Positions 1-8,261 of a stretch of 64,000 bases of DNA are shown piece after piece; positions within the stretch are counted from its first letter, which is position 1, and every line of letters starts with the position of its first letter. The DNA is taken from positions 1,461,666 through 1,525,665 of the forward strand of contig NZ_WUTS01000001.1 in assembly GCF_009901955.1 (NCBI RefSeq), given 5' to 3'. The notes under the pieces are model-generated. The model searched no databases. It saw only the letters and a program-made list of their open reading frames with translations, and had not been told where the DNA came from. Both the position numbers and the translations under genes were made by a program. The DNA is from Halomonas icarae (GTDB lineage: Bacteria > Pseudomonadota > Gammaproteobacteria > Pseudomonadales > Halomonadaceae).

Positions 1-51
1 AACACAAGTTCGATCTGATGGATCGTTTCGAGACAACTGTCACGCCACCTC

Positions 52-888
52 TCAGCGGCGCTGGCTGTAGGGCAGCGCCATGTGGCGGTTGACGTCCTTG
101 TAGAGCAGATAGCGGAAGGGTCCCGGGCCACCCGCGTAGCAGGCCTGAGGGCAGAAGGCGCGCAGCCACATGTAGTCGCCGGCCTCGACCTCGACCCACT
201 GCTGGTTGAGGTGGTAGACCGCCTTGCCCTCGAGCACGTAGAGGCCGTGCTCCATGACGTGGGTCTCATCGAAGGGGATCACGCCACCGGGCTGGAAGGT
301 GACGATGGTCACGTGCATGTCGTGGCGCAGGTCGTCCGGATCGACGAAGCGGGTGGTCGCCCACACCTCGTTGCAGTCCGGCATCACCGTCGGTGCGATG
401 TCGTTCTCGTTGACCACGAAGGGTTCCGGCACTTCTATGCCATCGACGAACTCGTAGGCCTTGCGTATCCAGTGGAAGCGCACTGGAGCGTCGGCCTCGT
501 TGCGCAACTGCCAGTCACAGCCGGGCGGCAGGAAGGCGTAGCCGCCTGGCACCATGCGATGCTTCTCGTTGTCGATGATCAGCGTCATCTCCCCTTCGAC
601 CACGAACAGCACGCCCTCGGCGCCAGGATCGGTTTCGGGACGCTCGCTGCCGCCGCCCGGGGAGACCTCCATGATGTACTGGGAAAAGGTCTCGGCGAAG
701 CCGGAGAGCGGACGAGACAGCACCCACAGCCGGGTGTTCTCCCAATGAGGGAGCTTGCTGGTGACGATATCACGCATTACCCCTTTGGGGATCACCGCAA
801 ACGCCTCGGTGAACATGGCACGGTCGGTGGTCATCACCTTCTGGTCGGGATGGCCGCCGCGGGGCGCGTAATATTGACGCTGAGTCAT
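52..888 (-). CDS. allE: (S)-ureidoglycine aminohydrolase
   Basis: Converts (S)-ureidoglycine to (S)-ureidoglycolate and ammonia in the late ureide branch of purine breakdown; cytosolic. The 278-residue length and two cupin halves (about residues 60-130 and 190-260) match the bicupin AllE/YlbA family; the second half carries the metal-site region around TFQPGGVIPFDETHVMEHG. The ATG at 886-888 overlaps the TGA of allA, and a GGAG site sits just upstream, so the two are translationally coupled. It is last in a puuE-allA-allE run on the minus strand. Product and substrate are assigned from family resemblance. Confidence 0.93.
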   Translation of the reverse strand: MTQRQYYAPRGGHPDQKVMTTDRAMFTEAFAVIPKGVMRDIVTSKLPHWENTRLWVLSRPLSGFAETFSQYIMEVSPGGGSERPETDPGAEGVLFVVEGEMTLIIDNEKHRMVPGGYAFLPPGCDWQLRNEADAPVRFHWIRKAYEFVDGIEVPEPFVVNENDIAPTVMPDCNEVWATTRFVDPDDLRHDMHVTIVTFQPGGVIPFDETHVMEHGLYVLEGKAVYHLNQQWVEVEAGDYMWLRAFCPQACYAGGPGPFRYLLYKDVNRHMALPYSQRR

Positions 889-1421
889 GAGGTTTTCTCC
901 TGTTCGCTTTCGGTCGGCATGTCCGTCTCGCCTTGCGGCAGGGTCACGCGGATGTCGATGGGGTACTCGTCGCAGTTGTTGCCCTCGCCGCCGCGGTCGA
1001 CGACCAGGAACTCCCCCTCGCGCTCGAGGACCGACTGGATGGCGTGCCAGGTGCCGGCCGCATAGTTGACGCCCTGGCGGCCGTCGGTGACGAAGGCGCG
1101 CACGCTATCGGGCGCGATGGTCTCGCCGGGCGGCGCCACCACCACGATGAAGCGCTCCTCGTGCATCGGCACGAAGGCCTGGCTGCCCTGGGGATGACGC
1201 TCGAGGAACGGCAGCTCGAGGGGCAGCGTGACGGGCTGGCTGACGAAGATGCTGATCAGCGCGCGGGCCTGCTCGCCGAGGGTCTCGACCCGGGCCAGGT
1301 CGTGGTAGCGCCGAGTGCGGCCGGCGTTGATGTGGAAGTAGTCGGAGGTGCGGGTGTCGATCACCTCGCCGAAGGGCGCGAAGGCCTCCGGGGTGAGGGG
1401 CTGGGCCTCGAGTTCAAGCAT
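885..1421 (-). CDS. allA: Ureidoglycolate lyase
   Basis: Splits (S)-ureidoglycolate into glyoxylate and urea. The 178-residue protein has the AllA beta-barrel pattern, including the N-terminal APFGEVID segment and the central GVNYAAGTWHA segment typical of the family. The start ATG at 1419-1421 is preceded by AGGAGC. Its stop overlaps the allE start by 4 bases. AllE makes its substrate, so the pair performs consecutive steps. The glyoxylate produced links this block metabolically to the glycolate genes 8 kb away. Confidence 0.93.
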   Translation of the reverse strand: MLELEAQPLTPEAFAPFGEVIDTRTSDYFHINAGRTRRYHDLARVETLGEQARALISIFVSQPVTLPLELPFLERHPQGSQAFVPMHEERFIVVVAPPGETIAPDSVRAFVTDGRQGVNYAAGTWHAIQSVLEREGEFLVVDRGGEGNNCDEYPIDIRVTLPQGETDMPTESEQEKTS

Positions 1422-1445
1422 GACGGCTCCTGAAGAACGCAGGGC

Positions 1446-1471
1446 GGGGCGGGCGGCGAACCGCCCGCCCC
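1446..1471 (-). terminator. Intercistronic GC hairpin between puuE and allA
   Basis: An 11-bp perfect inverted repeat (1446-1456 with 1461-1471, loop of 4) lies in the gap between the puuE stop and the allA start. There is no T run after it on either strand, so it may be an mRNA-stabilising or partly attenuating hairpin rather than a full terminator. Confidence 0.4.
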
Positions 1472-1492
1472 GGGCTCGGGGATGACGCCGGA

Positions 1493-2416
1493 TCAGGGCG
1501 CCGGGTGGTGGTCGGCCCAGTGGCGGGCGATGTCCACGCGACGGGTGACCCAGACGCGGTCGTGGGCCTCGATGTGGTCGAGGAAGCGCTGCAGGGCGCG
1601 GAAGCGTCCCGGACGGCCGAGCAGCCGGCAGTGCATGCCCACGGAGAGCATCTTCGGGGTGTCCTCGCCTTCCGCGTAGAGCACGTCGAAGGCGTCCCGC
1701 AGGTAGGTGAAGAAGTGATCCGCGGTGTTGAAGCCCTGGGGCGCGGCGAAGCGCATGTCATTGGTGTCCAGGGTGTAGGGCACCACCAGATGCGACTGCT
1801 CGCGACCCTGGCTGTCCGCCTCGCGGGTCCAGAACGGCAGGTCGTCGCCGTAGTAGTCGCTGTCGTAGAGGAAGTTGCCCTCGTCGAGCACCAGGCGTCG
1901 GGTGTTGGGGCTGTCGCGGCCGGTGTACCAGCCCAGCGGCTTCTCGCCGTAGAGCGACTGGAAGATCTCGATGGCGCGGCGCATGTGCTCGCGCTCGAGC
2001 GCTTCCGGGACGTTCTGGTAGTGGATCCAGCGATAGCCGTGGCAGGCGATCTCGTGGCCCAGCTCCTTGAAGGCGTGGGCCACCTCGGGGTGGCGCTCCA
2101 GCGCCATGGCGACGCCGAAGACCGTCAGCGGCAGGCCGCGACGCTCGAACTCGCGCAGGATCCGCCACACGCCCGCCCGGGAGCCGTACTCGTAGATCGA
2201 CTCCATGCTCAGGTGGCGATCGGGATAGGCATCCGCCCCGATGATCTCGGAGAGGAACTGCTCGGAGCCCTTGTCGCCGTGGAGCACGCAGTTCTCGCCG
2301 CCCTCCTCGTAGTTGAGCACGAACTGAACGGCGATCCGCGCCTTGCCGGGCCACTTGGCCTCGGGCGGCGTACGGCCGTAACCGATCAAGTCGCGGGGAT
2401 AGTGGGAATCGGTCAT
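1493..2416 (-). CDS. puuE: Allantoinase, polysaccharide-deacetylase type
   Basis: Hydrolyses allantoin to allantoate. It is the cofactor-light PuuE family (polysaccharide-deacetylase/NodB fold), not the metal AllB amidohydrolase. The 307 residues begin YPRDLIGYGRTPPEAKWPGKA, and LNYEEGGENCVLHGD and ACHGYRWIHYQ are typical PuuE segments. The start is supported by AAGGTGAT upstream. It heads the puuE-allA-allE transcript, with a TTGTATACAA palindrome 57 bases before the start. The next enzyme, allantoate amidohydrolase (AllC), is not in the window. Confidence 0.93.
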   Translation of the reverse strand: MTDSHYPRDLIGYGRTPPEAKWPGKARIAVQFVLNYEEGGENCVLHGDKGSEQFLSEIIGADAYPDRHLSMESIYEYGSRAGVWRILREFERRGLPLTVFGVAMALERHPEVAHAFKELGHEIACHGYRWIHYQNVPEALEREHMRRAIEIFQSLYGEKPLGWYTGRDSPNTRRLVLDEGNFLYDSDYYGDDLPFWTREADSQGREQSHLVVPYTLDTNDMRFAAPQGFNTADHFFTYLRDAFDVLYAEGEDTPKMLSVGMHCRLLGRPGRFRALQRFLDHIEAHDRVWVTRRVDIARHWADHHPAP

Positions 2417-2472
2417 GACATCACCTTATAGTAATCAGGCGGCATCAAGATGATGCCCAATGCCGTCTATTT

Positions 2473-2482
2473 TTGTATACAA
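2473..2482. promoter_or_regulatory. TTGTATACAA operator before puuE
   Basis: A perfect 10-bp palindrome in the puuE promoter region. The same TTGTATAC core recurs at 3301, 5147 and 7451, each upstream of a urate-catabolism gene. The TTGT-N2-ACAA form fits operators of GntR/FCD regulators such as the one encoded next door. Binding is inferred. Confidence 0.65.
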
Positions 2483-2532
2483 CAAGCAATGTATCGCTAC
2501 CGAGAGTCGCCCGCAAGTCCCTGCATCGGCAT

Positions 2533-3267
2533 TTAGCTGAGGAAGATCTGGTGTAGATCCGGCGCTTCCTGGTCCTCTTCGACAATGGCAAGGGTCGCCT
2601 CGACGGCGCGCAGGTGATTCCCCATCAGCACGGCGGCCTCCTGGCCGCGCCCCTCCTTCAGTAGAGTGATCAATGTCGCGTGATCATGCGTCTCACAGCC
2701 CAGATGACCAGGCTTGCCATAGACCGCCAGTATCAGCGAAGAGCGAAAGCACAGTCGCTCGACGAACTCGGCCAGAGTGGCGTTGCCGGCGAGCCTGGCG
2801 AGGCAGGTATGAAAGTCCGCGGAATGGCGAATCGCCGCGCTATGGTCGCCTTTTCGCAGGGCCTTCTGCTCCTGGTCAGAAAGTTCGTGCAACGTCTTCA
2901 CGCTCGCCTCGTCGACGCACCGAGCCACCTCGGGCATCAGCCCGCACTCGACCATCTGACGGGCCGCAAAGACCTCATGCGCCTCTTCGGCAGTAGGACG
3001 GGTGACGCTGGCCCCTCGTCGAGGAGTCAAGGTAACCAACTGCTCCAGCGCCAGGCGCTGCAGAATCTTGCGGATCCCGGTGCGGCTGATGCCGAACACC
3101 TCGGCCAGGGCATCCTCGCGTAGTCGAGCACCGGGCTTCAGCCGATGCTCGATAATGGCATCGCTGATCGAACGATAGATAATTTCATGACGCTCGGCAC
3201 CATCGCCGCCCTTGCCTCGGCGGCTACCCGGGGCACGCTGCCCGACAAGGTCCTGACGCTGATTCAT
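2533..3267 (-). CDS. GntR-family (FCD) regulator of urate catabolism
   Basis: A 244-residue DNA-binding protein: winged helix of GntR type at about residues 20-90 (IYRSISDAIIEHRLKPGARL, then EDALAEVFGISRTGIRKIL) and an all-helical FCD ligand domain after it. The frame is open further upstream, but the ATG at 3267 has GGGAG 9 bases before it and begins next to the DNA-binding domain, so I start here. It sits between the puuE-allA-allE and hiuH-puuD units, and a TTGTATAC site lies 34 bases upstream of its own start, which suggests autoregulation. The ligand is unknown; urate or a ureide is plausible. Confidence 0.85.
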   Translation of the reverse strand: MNQRQDLVGQRAPGSRRGKGGDGAERHEIIYRSISDAIIEHRLKPGARLREDALAEVFGISRTGIRKILQRLALEQLVTLTPRRGASVTRPTAEEAHEVFAARQMVECGLMPEVARCVDEASVKTLHELSDQEQKALRKGDHSAAIRHSADFHTCLARLAGNATLAEFVERLCFRSSLILAVYGKPGHLGCETHDHATLITLLKEGRGQEAAVLMGNHLRAVEATLAIVEEDQEAPDLHQIFLS

Positions 3268-3300
3268 GTGATGTGGCTCCCTGTAATGGTCTAGCACCCA

Positions 3301-3310
3301 TTGTATACGC
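3301..3310. promoter_or_regulatory. TTGTATAC operator before the GntR gene
   Basis: TTGTATACGC keeps 8 of 10 positions of the palindrome found before puuE. It lies 34 bases upstream of the regulator start, consistent with autoregulation. Confidence 0.55.
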
Positions 3311-3347
3311 TTGCGCGACAACCTGACGTCCAAGGCCCTAATGAAGG

Positions 3348-3368
3348 GACCCGCCACGGAGGCGGGTC
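3348..3368 (-). terminator. Hairpin after puuD
   Basis: An 8-bp perfect stem (3348-3355 with 3361-3368, loop 5) lies 32 bases past the puuD stop and before the regulator promoter. The T run is poor, so termination efficiency is uncertain. Confidence 0.45.
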
Positions 3369-3399
3369 AAGGGTGTGATCATGGGATGGAGTCAGGGTA

Positions 3400-4605
3400 T
3401 CACTCGGTCCAGGCGGCGATGGTCGCACGCTCCTCCTCGGTGATCCCGGTGATATTCCCCAGGGGCATGTAGCCGCTGGAAACGACCTCCTGAATCTTGT
3501 GCATCTGCTGCAGAATCTGCTCGCCAGTGTCATAGGCCAGGCCGGCTGGCGGCGCATTGAAGCCAGGCTGAGTGGGGTCGCTGGCATGGCAGGCGACACA
3601 GCGGGATTCGATAATGGGCTGCACCTCGGCAAGCGATACGCTGGCGGACATCCGGGCCTGTCCCGCACTGGCGCCAACTGTCGGCATGGCGACCCAGAAG
3701 GCCACCGCGATCAGGGCAGTTCCGGCGACCGGATAAGCTGGCTGAATCTTGCCGGCGTGCATCAGCACGAAGAACTGACGGATCAGAGCGCCACCGAAGA
3801 TGAACAGCGACATGATCACCCACGCATACTCGTGGGAGTAGGCGAAGGAGTAGTGGTTGCTGATCATCAGCAAGACCACCGGCAGCGTGAAGTAGGTATT
3901 GTGCACCGAGCGCTGCTTGCCACGCTTGCCATCCAGCGGGTTGGGCGCCTCGCCGGCCTTCATCGCCTTCACCATGCGGCGCTGGCCCGGGATAATCCAG
4001 AAGAAGACATTGGCCGACATGGCGGTGGCCATGACTGCGCCGGTCAACAGAAAGGCCGCACGGCCGGAGAAGATCTGCACGCTGAGATAGGAGACCACCA
4101 CCATCATCACCGCCACCGCGACACTGAGCACGCCGTCACGGGTCATGTTGGGGCTGATGCGCTTGCATAGCTCGTTGTAGACCACCCAACCACCGAGCAG
4201 GAACAGCAGAGCCACCACATTGGCCTGCCAGCCACTCATGTTGGCGGCCCACTCCCAGCTGGCATTGGGATTGACCAGGTAGAAGCTGGGGTTGGCCATA
4301 TAGAGCAGGATGAACAGCGCGAAGCCCGACAGCCAGGTGGTGTAGGCCTTCCAGAACGACCAGTGAAGATCTTCAGGCAGCTTGGCCGGAGCGGTGGCAT
4401 ATTTTTGGTTGTGATAGAACCCGCCACCATGCACCGCCCACATCTCGCCGAACACCCCCTTGTCGCGATCCTCGGCGGCCTTGGGCGTTCGCAGTCCGTT
4501 ATCCAGCATTACAAAATAGATCGACTCCCCGATCCAGGCAATGGCTGCGATGACGTGCAGCCAGCGCAGCATGAAGTTACCGAAGTCCAGCAGGTAGGCT
4601 TGCAT
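3400..4605 (-). CDS. puuD: Urate hydroxylase PuuD, membrane protein with C-terminal cytochrome c
   Basis: Oxidises urate to 5-hydroxyisourate at the membrane, replacing soluble uricase. The 401-residue protein has about eight hydrophobic segments (for example near residues 10-30, 90-110, 125-145 and 160-185) in the PuuD domain, then a cytochrome c domain with the heme motif CVACH at 336-340 and a likely axial Met at 380 (GYMPLGN). Electrons would pass to the respiratory chain instead of making peroxide. The ATG is preceded by GAGG. It follows hiuH by 52 bases on the same strand, and HiuH uses its product. Confidence 0.93.
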   Translation of the reverse strand: MQAYLLDFGNFMLRWLHVIAAIAWIGESIYFVMLDNGLRTPKAAEDRDKGVFGEMWAVHGGGFYHNQKYATAPAKLPEDLHWSFWKAYTTWLSGFALFILLYMANPSFYLVNPNASWEWAANMSGWQANVVALLFLLGGWVVYNELCKRISPNMTRDGVLSVAVAVMMVVVSYLSVQIFSGRAAFLLTGAVMATAMSANVFFWIIPGQRRMVKAMKAGEAPNPLDGKRGKQRSVHNTYFTLPVVLLMISNHYSFAYSHEYAWVIMSLFIFGGALIRQFFVLMHAGKIQPAYPVAGTALIAVAFWVAMPTVGASAGQARMSASVSLAEVQPIIESRCVACHASDPTQPGFNAPPAGLAYDTGEQILQQMHKIQEVVSSGYMPLGNITGITEEERATIAAWTE

Positions 4606-4657
4606 AAAGAGGCCTCGTCTAGCGTCTTGTTATAAGGAGTGTGATCAACAGACGTCC

Positions 4658-5011
4658 TCAGCTACCGCGGTAGGTGGAGTAGCCGTAAGGAGAGAGCAGC
4701 AGGGGAACGTGATAGTGTGCGTCGGCATCGGTGACACCGAAACGCAACGGAATCACATCGAGGAAGAGCGGCTCCTGCGCTTCGACACCCTGGGCTCGCA
4801 GGTAGTCTCCGGCATGGAAGACCAGCTCATATTGACCGGTGACGAACGTATCACCCTCGACGATTGGACCGTCGCAACGGCCATCATCATTGGTTACTAC
4901 CTCCTTGAGAAGGATGCGCTGCTCGCCTTGCAAGCGGTAGGCCTCGATGCGGATACCCTCGCCCGGGCATCCCTGGGCGGTATCGAGCACGTGGGTGGTA
5001 AGGCGTCCCAT
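4658..5011 (-). CDS. hiuH: 5-hydroxyisourate hydrolase
   Basis: Hydrolyses 5-hydroxyisourate to OHCU. The 117-residue transthyretin-like protein begins [14 protein letters not shown], with the active-site-region His at 7, and ends with the diagnostic C-terminal YRGS tetrapeptide (114-117) that separates HiuH from true transthyretins. There is a strong AAGGAG site upstream. It is first gene of the hiuH-puuD unit, divergent from uraD across a 221-base promoter region containing a TTGTATAC site. Confidence 0.95.
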   Translation of the reverse strand: MGRLTTHVLDTAQGCPGEGIRIEAYRLQGEQRILLKEVVTNDDGRCDGPIVEGDTFVTGQYELVFHAGDYLRAQGVEAQEPLFLDVIPLRFGVTDADAHYHVPLLLSPYGYSTYRGS

Positions 5012-5146
5012 GGGAATACTCCTTGTGTTGTGATGTGGATTATCGTGTTAGGGCCCGGAGTCGCTTGTCGGTGTCGGTTATCCAAGGCTACCCTGAGCAC
5101 ATGAAGACAGTTTTAGACTCTATTGGGGTACATTTCAAAATATTTT

Positions 5147-5156
5147 TTGTATACAT
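5147..5156. promoter_or_regulatory. TTGTATAC operator between hiuH and uraD
   Basis: TTGTATACAT lies in an A+T-rich stretch 136 bases before hiuH and 77 before uraD. One regulator bound here could control both directions. Confidence 0.6.
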
Positions 5157-5232
5157 TTAAACCCCATCCACACGACACTTCATCCAGACGTGCATCGTGA
5201 CACCGGCAACATCCTGACCAAGGAGAATGACA

Positions 5233-5766
5233 ATGAGCCAAAAAAACCTGATCCCAACCCCGAGCCAGCTGGACAAAGCCGCCTTCGTGGCCGCCTACGG
5301 CGACATCTATGAACACTCCCCCTGGGTGGCCGAACTGGCCTGGGACCGGGGGCTGAACACTGATCACGACTCCCCCGCCGGCCTGGCAATGGCCATGAGC
5401 GAGATACTGACCAGCGCCTCCGCCGAACGTCAGCTCGAGGTGATTCGTGCGCACCCTGACCTCGCCGGCAAGGCCGCCGTCGCGGGGGAGCTGACCGACG
5501 ACTCGACCCGTGAGCAGGCTGGCGCCGGACTGGATCAGTGTTCACCGGAGGAGATGGCTCGCTTCGAGCGGCTCAATGAGGCCTACAAGACAAAGTTCGG
5601 CTTTCCCTTCGTGATGGCTGTCAAGGGCAACGATCGCCATGCCATTCTGCAGGCGTTCGAAACCCGGCTCGACAACGATCTTGCTGAGGAGCGCCGCACC
5701 GCGGTGGAGCAAATCAATCGCATCGCCCGCTTTCGCCTCGAGGCACGAGCCGAAGCCAACGCCTGA
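5233..5766 (+). CDS. uraD: OHCU decarboxylase
   Basis: Decarboxylates 2-oxo-4-hydroxy-4-carboxy-5-ureidoimidazoline to (S)-allantoin, the third step after PuuD and HiuH. At 177 residues it has the family HPDLAGK motif, with the catalytic His at 74, and the downstream FGFPFVMAVKG segment. An in-frame ATG at 5227 lies almost on top of the AAGGAG site, while the ATG at 5233 has about 7 bases of spacing, so I use 5233. Alone on the plus strand, it is followed by a strong bidirectional hairpin. Confidence 0.94.
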   Translation: MSQKNLIPTPSQLDKAAFVAAYGDIYEHSPWVAELAWDRGLNTDHDSPAGLAMAMSEILTSASAERQLEVIRAHPDLAGKAAVAGELTDDSTREQAGAGLDQCSPEEMARFERLNEAYKTKFGFPFVMAVKGNDRHAILQAFETRLDNDLAEERRTAVEQINRIARFRLEARAEANA

Positions 5767-5838
5767 CCCCCTCCCGATCAACGGCTCCTCTCCCCTACCA
5801 GCCAACCAGACAAGACGCCGGGCAACCGGCGCCCCGAA

Positions 5839-5875
5839 CACGACACCGCCCGGCATGATGCCGGGCGGTGTCGTG
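5839..5875. terminator. Bidirectional hairpin between uraD and the purine permease
   Basis: An almost perfect 18-bp inverted repeat (5839-5856 with 5858-5875) sits between two convergent genes. It can fold on either RNA strand. A T tract is missing. Confidence 0.6.
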
Positions 5876-5908
5876 GCAGAGGCGTTACATCAACGTCCCA
5901 GATCAGGG

Positions 5909-7360
5909 TCAGTGATTGGCATGAGGCGCACTACCGGGGGAAGCATCGCCTTCCGTATCGGCGTCCGGCAGCGGCTGAGCGTCAGGATCCTGCCCCGCAG
6001 CCTCGGCGTCGGCCCGTGCAGTCTCTTCGCGTTCACGCCGTTCGTCGGCCAGAGACCGGCTCGGCAATACGATATTGAGCACGAAGGAGGTGATGGCTGC
6101 CACCACGATCGGCGCGCCCCCGATAACGTTCTGGACCATTTGCGGGAACTGTTCGATGGCCGCTGGCACCTGGGAGATACCCAGTGCCAGCGCCAAGGAG
6201 AGGCCGACGATGGTCACGTTGCGGGCCGACAGTTCATCCTTGATGAGCAGCTGGATGCCGGTCATGGTGATCATCCCGAATACCGTGACGGTAGCACCGC
6301 CCAGTACCGGATAGGGGATGGTGGTCATGATGGCGCTGAACTTGGGGCTCAGACCGGCCAGCACCATGAACACGCCGGCGATGGCCAGCACAGAACGGCT
6401 GATCACCTTGGTCATGGCCACGATGCCGACGTTCTGGCTGAAAGTGGAGGTCGGCAGTGCCGCGAACAGCGAGCTCAGGGCGGTGGTCAGGCCGTTGCCC
6501 AGAAGTCCGCCCGTCAGTTCCTTGGTCTTCAGCTCTCGGTTCATCCCCGCCACGCTGGTGGCGGAAAGGTCTCCGATGGTCTGCACCGAGTTGATCACGC
6601 AGATCACCACCATGGAGACGATGGCCGCGGAGTGGAACTCGAGCTGAAATGGCATGAACTCCGGCACCGCCAGCCAGCGCGCCGAGGCCACCGAGCCGAA
6701 GTCGACCATGCCCATCGGAAGCGCCACCGCATAGCCGACCAGGATGCCGACGATGATCGCCGACAGCCTGACCACGCCACGACCGAATTGCGAAGCGCCC
6801 AACACCGCCAGCAGAGTGATGATGCCCACCAGCCAGTTGCCCAGATCACCGAACCCTTGTGCATTGACATTGCCGCTGCCCGCCATGTAGCGGATGGCAA
6901 TATCATAAAGCGACAGGCCAATCACCAGCACCACGGTACCGGCAACGATTGGCGGAAACAGATGGCGGATATATTGAATGAAGTAGCCAACCACCATCAT
7001 CGTAATGCCACCAATCAGCTGTGCGCCGAGGATTCCCTCGATGCCGAACTGGCCACCCACGGCGATCAAGGTGGGCACATAGGCGAAGCCCACACCGAAG
7101 ATCGCCGGCAGCCTGGCGCCGAACTTCCACACTCCGTAGAGGTGGAACAGGGTACAAACGCCCGAGGCCAGCACCGCCACCTGGATCAGCAGCAGCTTCT
7201 CCTGAGGCGTCGAGCCGACCACACCGGCGATGATGATCGGAGGGGTAATCACGCCGGCGATCATCGCCAGCACGTGCTGCAGCGAGATGGGCAGCGCCTT
7301 GTAGATCGGCGGTCTCCCTTGAAAGTCAAACAGCGAAGAATTGCGCGTCTTTGTTGTCAT
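5909..7360 (-). CDS. NCS2 purine permease, probably urate or xanthine importer
   Basis: A 483-residue nucleobase:cation symporter-2 with about 14 membrane segments. TM1 has the QH motif (28-29, SLQHVLAM), and the family signature QNVGIVAMT is at 309-317. The C-terminal tail is acidic and hydrophilic (DPDAQPLPDADTEGD). The frame is open to 7414, but the extra 18 residues are unlike the family and the ATG at 7360 starts the conserved N terminus. A TTGTATAC site 91 bases upstream ties it to the urate genes, so urate is the likeliest substrate; xanthine remains possible. Confidence 0.88.
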   Translation of the reverse strand: MTTKTRNSSLFDFQGRPPIYKALPISLQHVLAMIAGVITPPIIIAGVVGSTPQEKLLLIQVAVLASGVCTLFHLYGVWKFGARLPAIFGVGFAYVPTLIAVGGQFGIEGILGAQLIGGITMMVVGYFIQYIRHLFPPIVAGTVVLVIGLSLYDIAIRYMAGSGNVNAQGFGDLGNWLVGIITLLAVLGASQFGRGVVRLSAIIVGILVGYAVALPMGMVDFGSVASARWLAVPEFMPFQLEFHSAAIVSMVVICVINSVQTIGDLSATSVAGMNRELKTKELTGGLLGNGLTTALSSLFAALPTSTFSQNVGIVAMTKVISRSVLAIAGVFMVLAGLSPKFSAIMTTIPYPVLGGATVTVFGMITMTGIQLLIKDELSARNVTIVGLSLALALGISQVPAAIEQFPQMVQNVIGGAPIVVAAITSFVLNIVLPSRSLADERREREETARADAEAAGQDPDAQPLPDADTEGDASPGSAPHANH

Positions 7361-7450
7361 GAAACGATCCAGGACTGTTGTTATACGTCGCCAACCAATA
7401 CAGCATGTCGACACTAATTGAAATTAATAGAGCCCTTTTTAGACACAAAG

Positions 7451-7460
7451 TTGTATACAC
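7451..7460. promoter_or_regulatory. TTGTATAC operator before the purine permease
   Basis: TTGTATACAC, the fourth copy of the palindrome, is upstream of the permease and also faces the plus-strand phosphoribosyltransferase gene 106 bases away. Confidence 0.55.
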
Positions 7461-7565
7461 ACGAACCCCTTCAGGGGCAGACAGAAACTCCAGCCGCTCC
7501 GGCGCCTCGACGAGATCACGACATCTTCTAGACTGAAGGGAAGAAAGAGCCGGAGTGGATCACCC

Positions 7566-8207
7566 ATGTTTCAGCACCGACGGGATGCCGCCGAACGCCT
7601 GGCCACGAGGCTCAGCCACCTGCGTGGCCTTCACCCCCTAGTGCTGGCCATTCCCCGTGGAGGGGTGCCCATGGGGCGGGTCATCGCCGACGCCTTGCAG
7701 GGGGAGCTAGATGTAGTGCTGGTACGCAAGATCGGCGCGCCAGGGAATCCGGAGTACGCCATTGGCGCGGTCAGTGAGGATGGCAGCGTTCACCTGGAGG
7801 AGGAGGCACGACACTGCCAGGAGGCGTGGCTGGCTGGTGCGATTGCCCGCCAACGAGAGTTGATCGAGGAGCGTCGCCGGCGCTACACCCCGGTGCGCAA
7901 CCCCATCGACCCGGCTGATCGCATTGTGGTGGTGGTGGATGACGGCAGCGCCACCGGCGCGACCATGGCCGCGGCGCTGGCAATCCTTCGTCAGCGCCAC
8001 CCCACGCGTCTGATCGCCGCCCTGGGTGTGGCGCCACCCGACACCGTGGCGCGGCTGGAGACGCTGGCCGACGAGGTGGTCTGTGTCGCGGTGCCAGAGC
8101 GCTTCGCCGCCGTGGGTCAGTTCTTTACCGATTTCAACCAGGTCAGCGATGACGAGGTGGAGGCCCTGCTCGCCGCCGGCGAGGCCGGTACGCCAATCTC
8201 ACCCTGA
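7566..8207 (+). CDS. Phosphoribosyltransferase-domain protein
   Basis: A 213-residue type-I PRTase-like protein (COG1926-like). The PRPP-binding signature VVVVDDGSATGAT is at 121-133, and the N-terminal AIPRGGVPMG loop at 28-37 also fits. Many relatives are of unknown substrate and are often found in stress or dormancy contexts, not in purine salvage. It is transcribed away from the permease and shares the region with the fourth TTGTATAC site, so a purine-salvage role is possible but not shown. Confidence 0.85.
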   Translation: MFQHRRDAAERLATRLSHLRGLHPLVLAIPRGGVPMGRVIADALQGELDVVLVRKIGAPGNPEYAIGAVSEDGSVHLEEEARHCQEAWLAGAIARQRELIEERRRRYTPVRNPIDPADRIVVVVDDGSATGATMAAALAILRQRHPTRLIAALGVAPPDTVARLETLADEVVCVAVPERFAAVGQFFTDFNQVSDDEVEALLAAGEAGTPISP

Positions 8208-8261
8208 TATCTCCCAGGGCAGGCCGCCCTCGGGACATCCCGTCATGACCTGGCACCGGTC

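Noticed and set aside
5639..7417. Long plus-strand open frame opposite the purine permease
   Set aside because: Composition-driven shadow rich in His, Arg and Gln with no family-like motif. The opposite strand encodes a clear NCS2 carrier.
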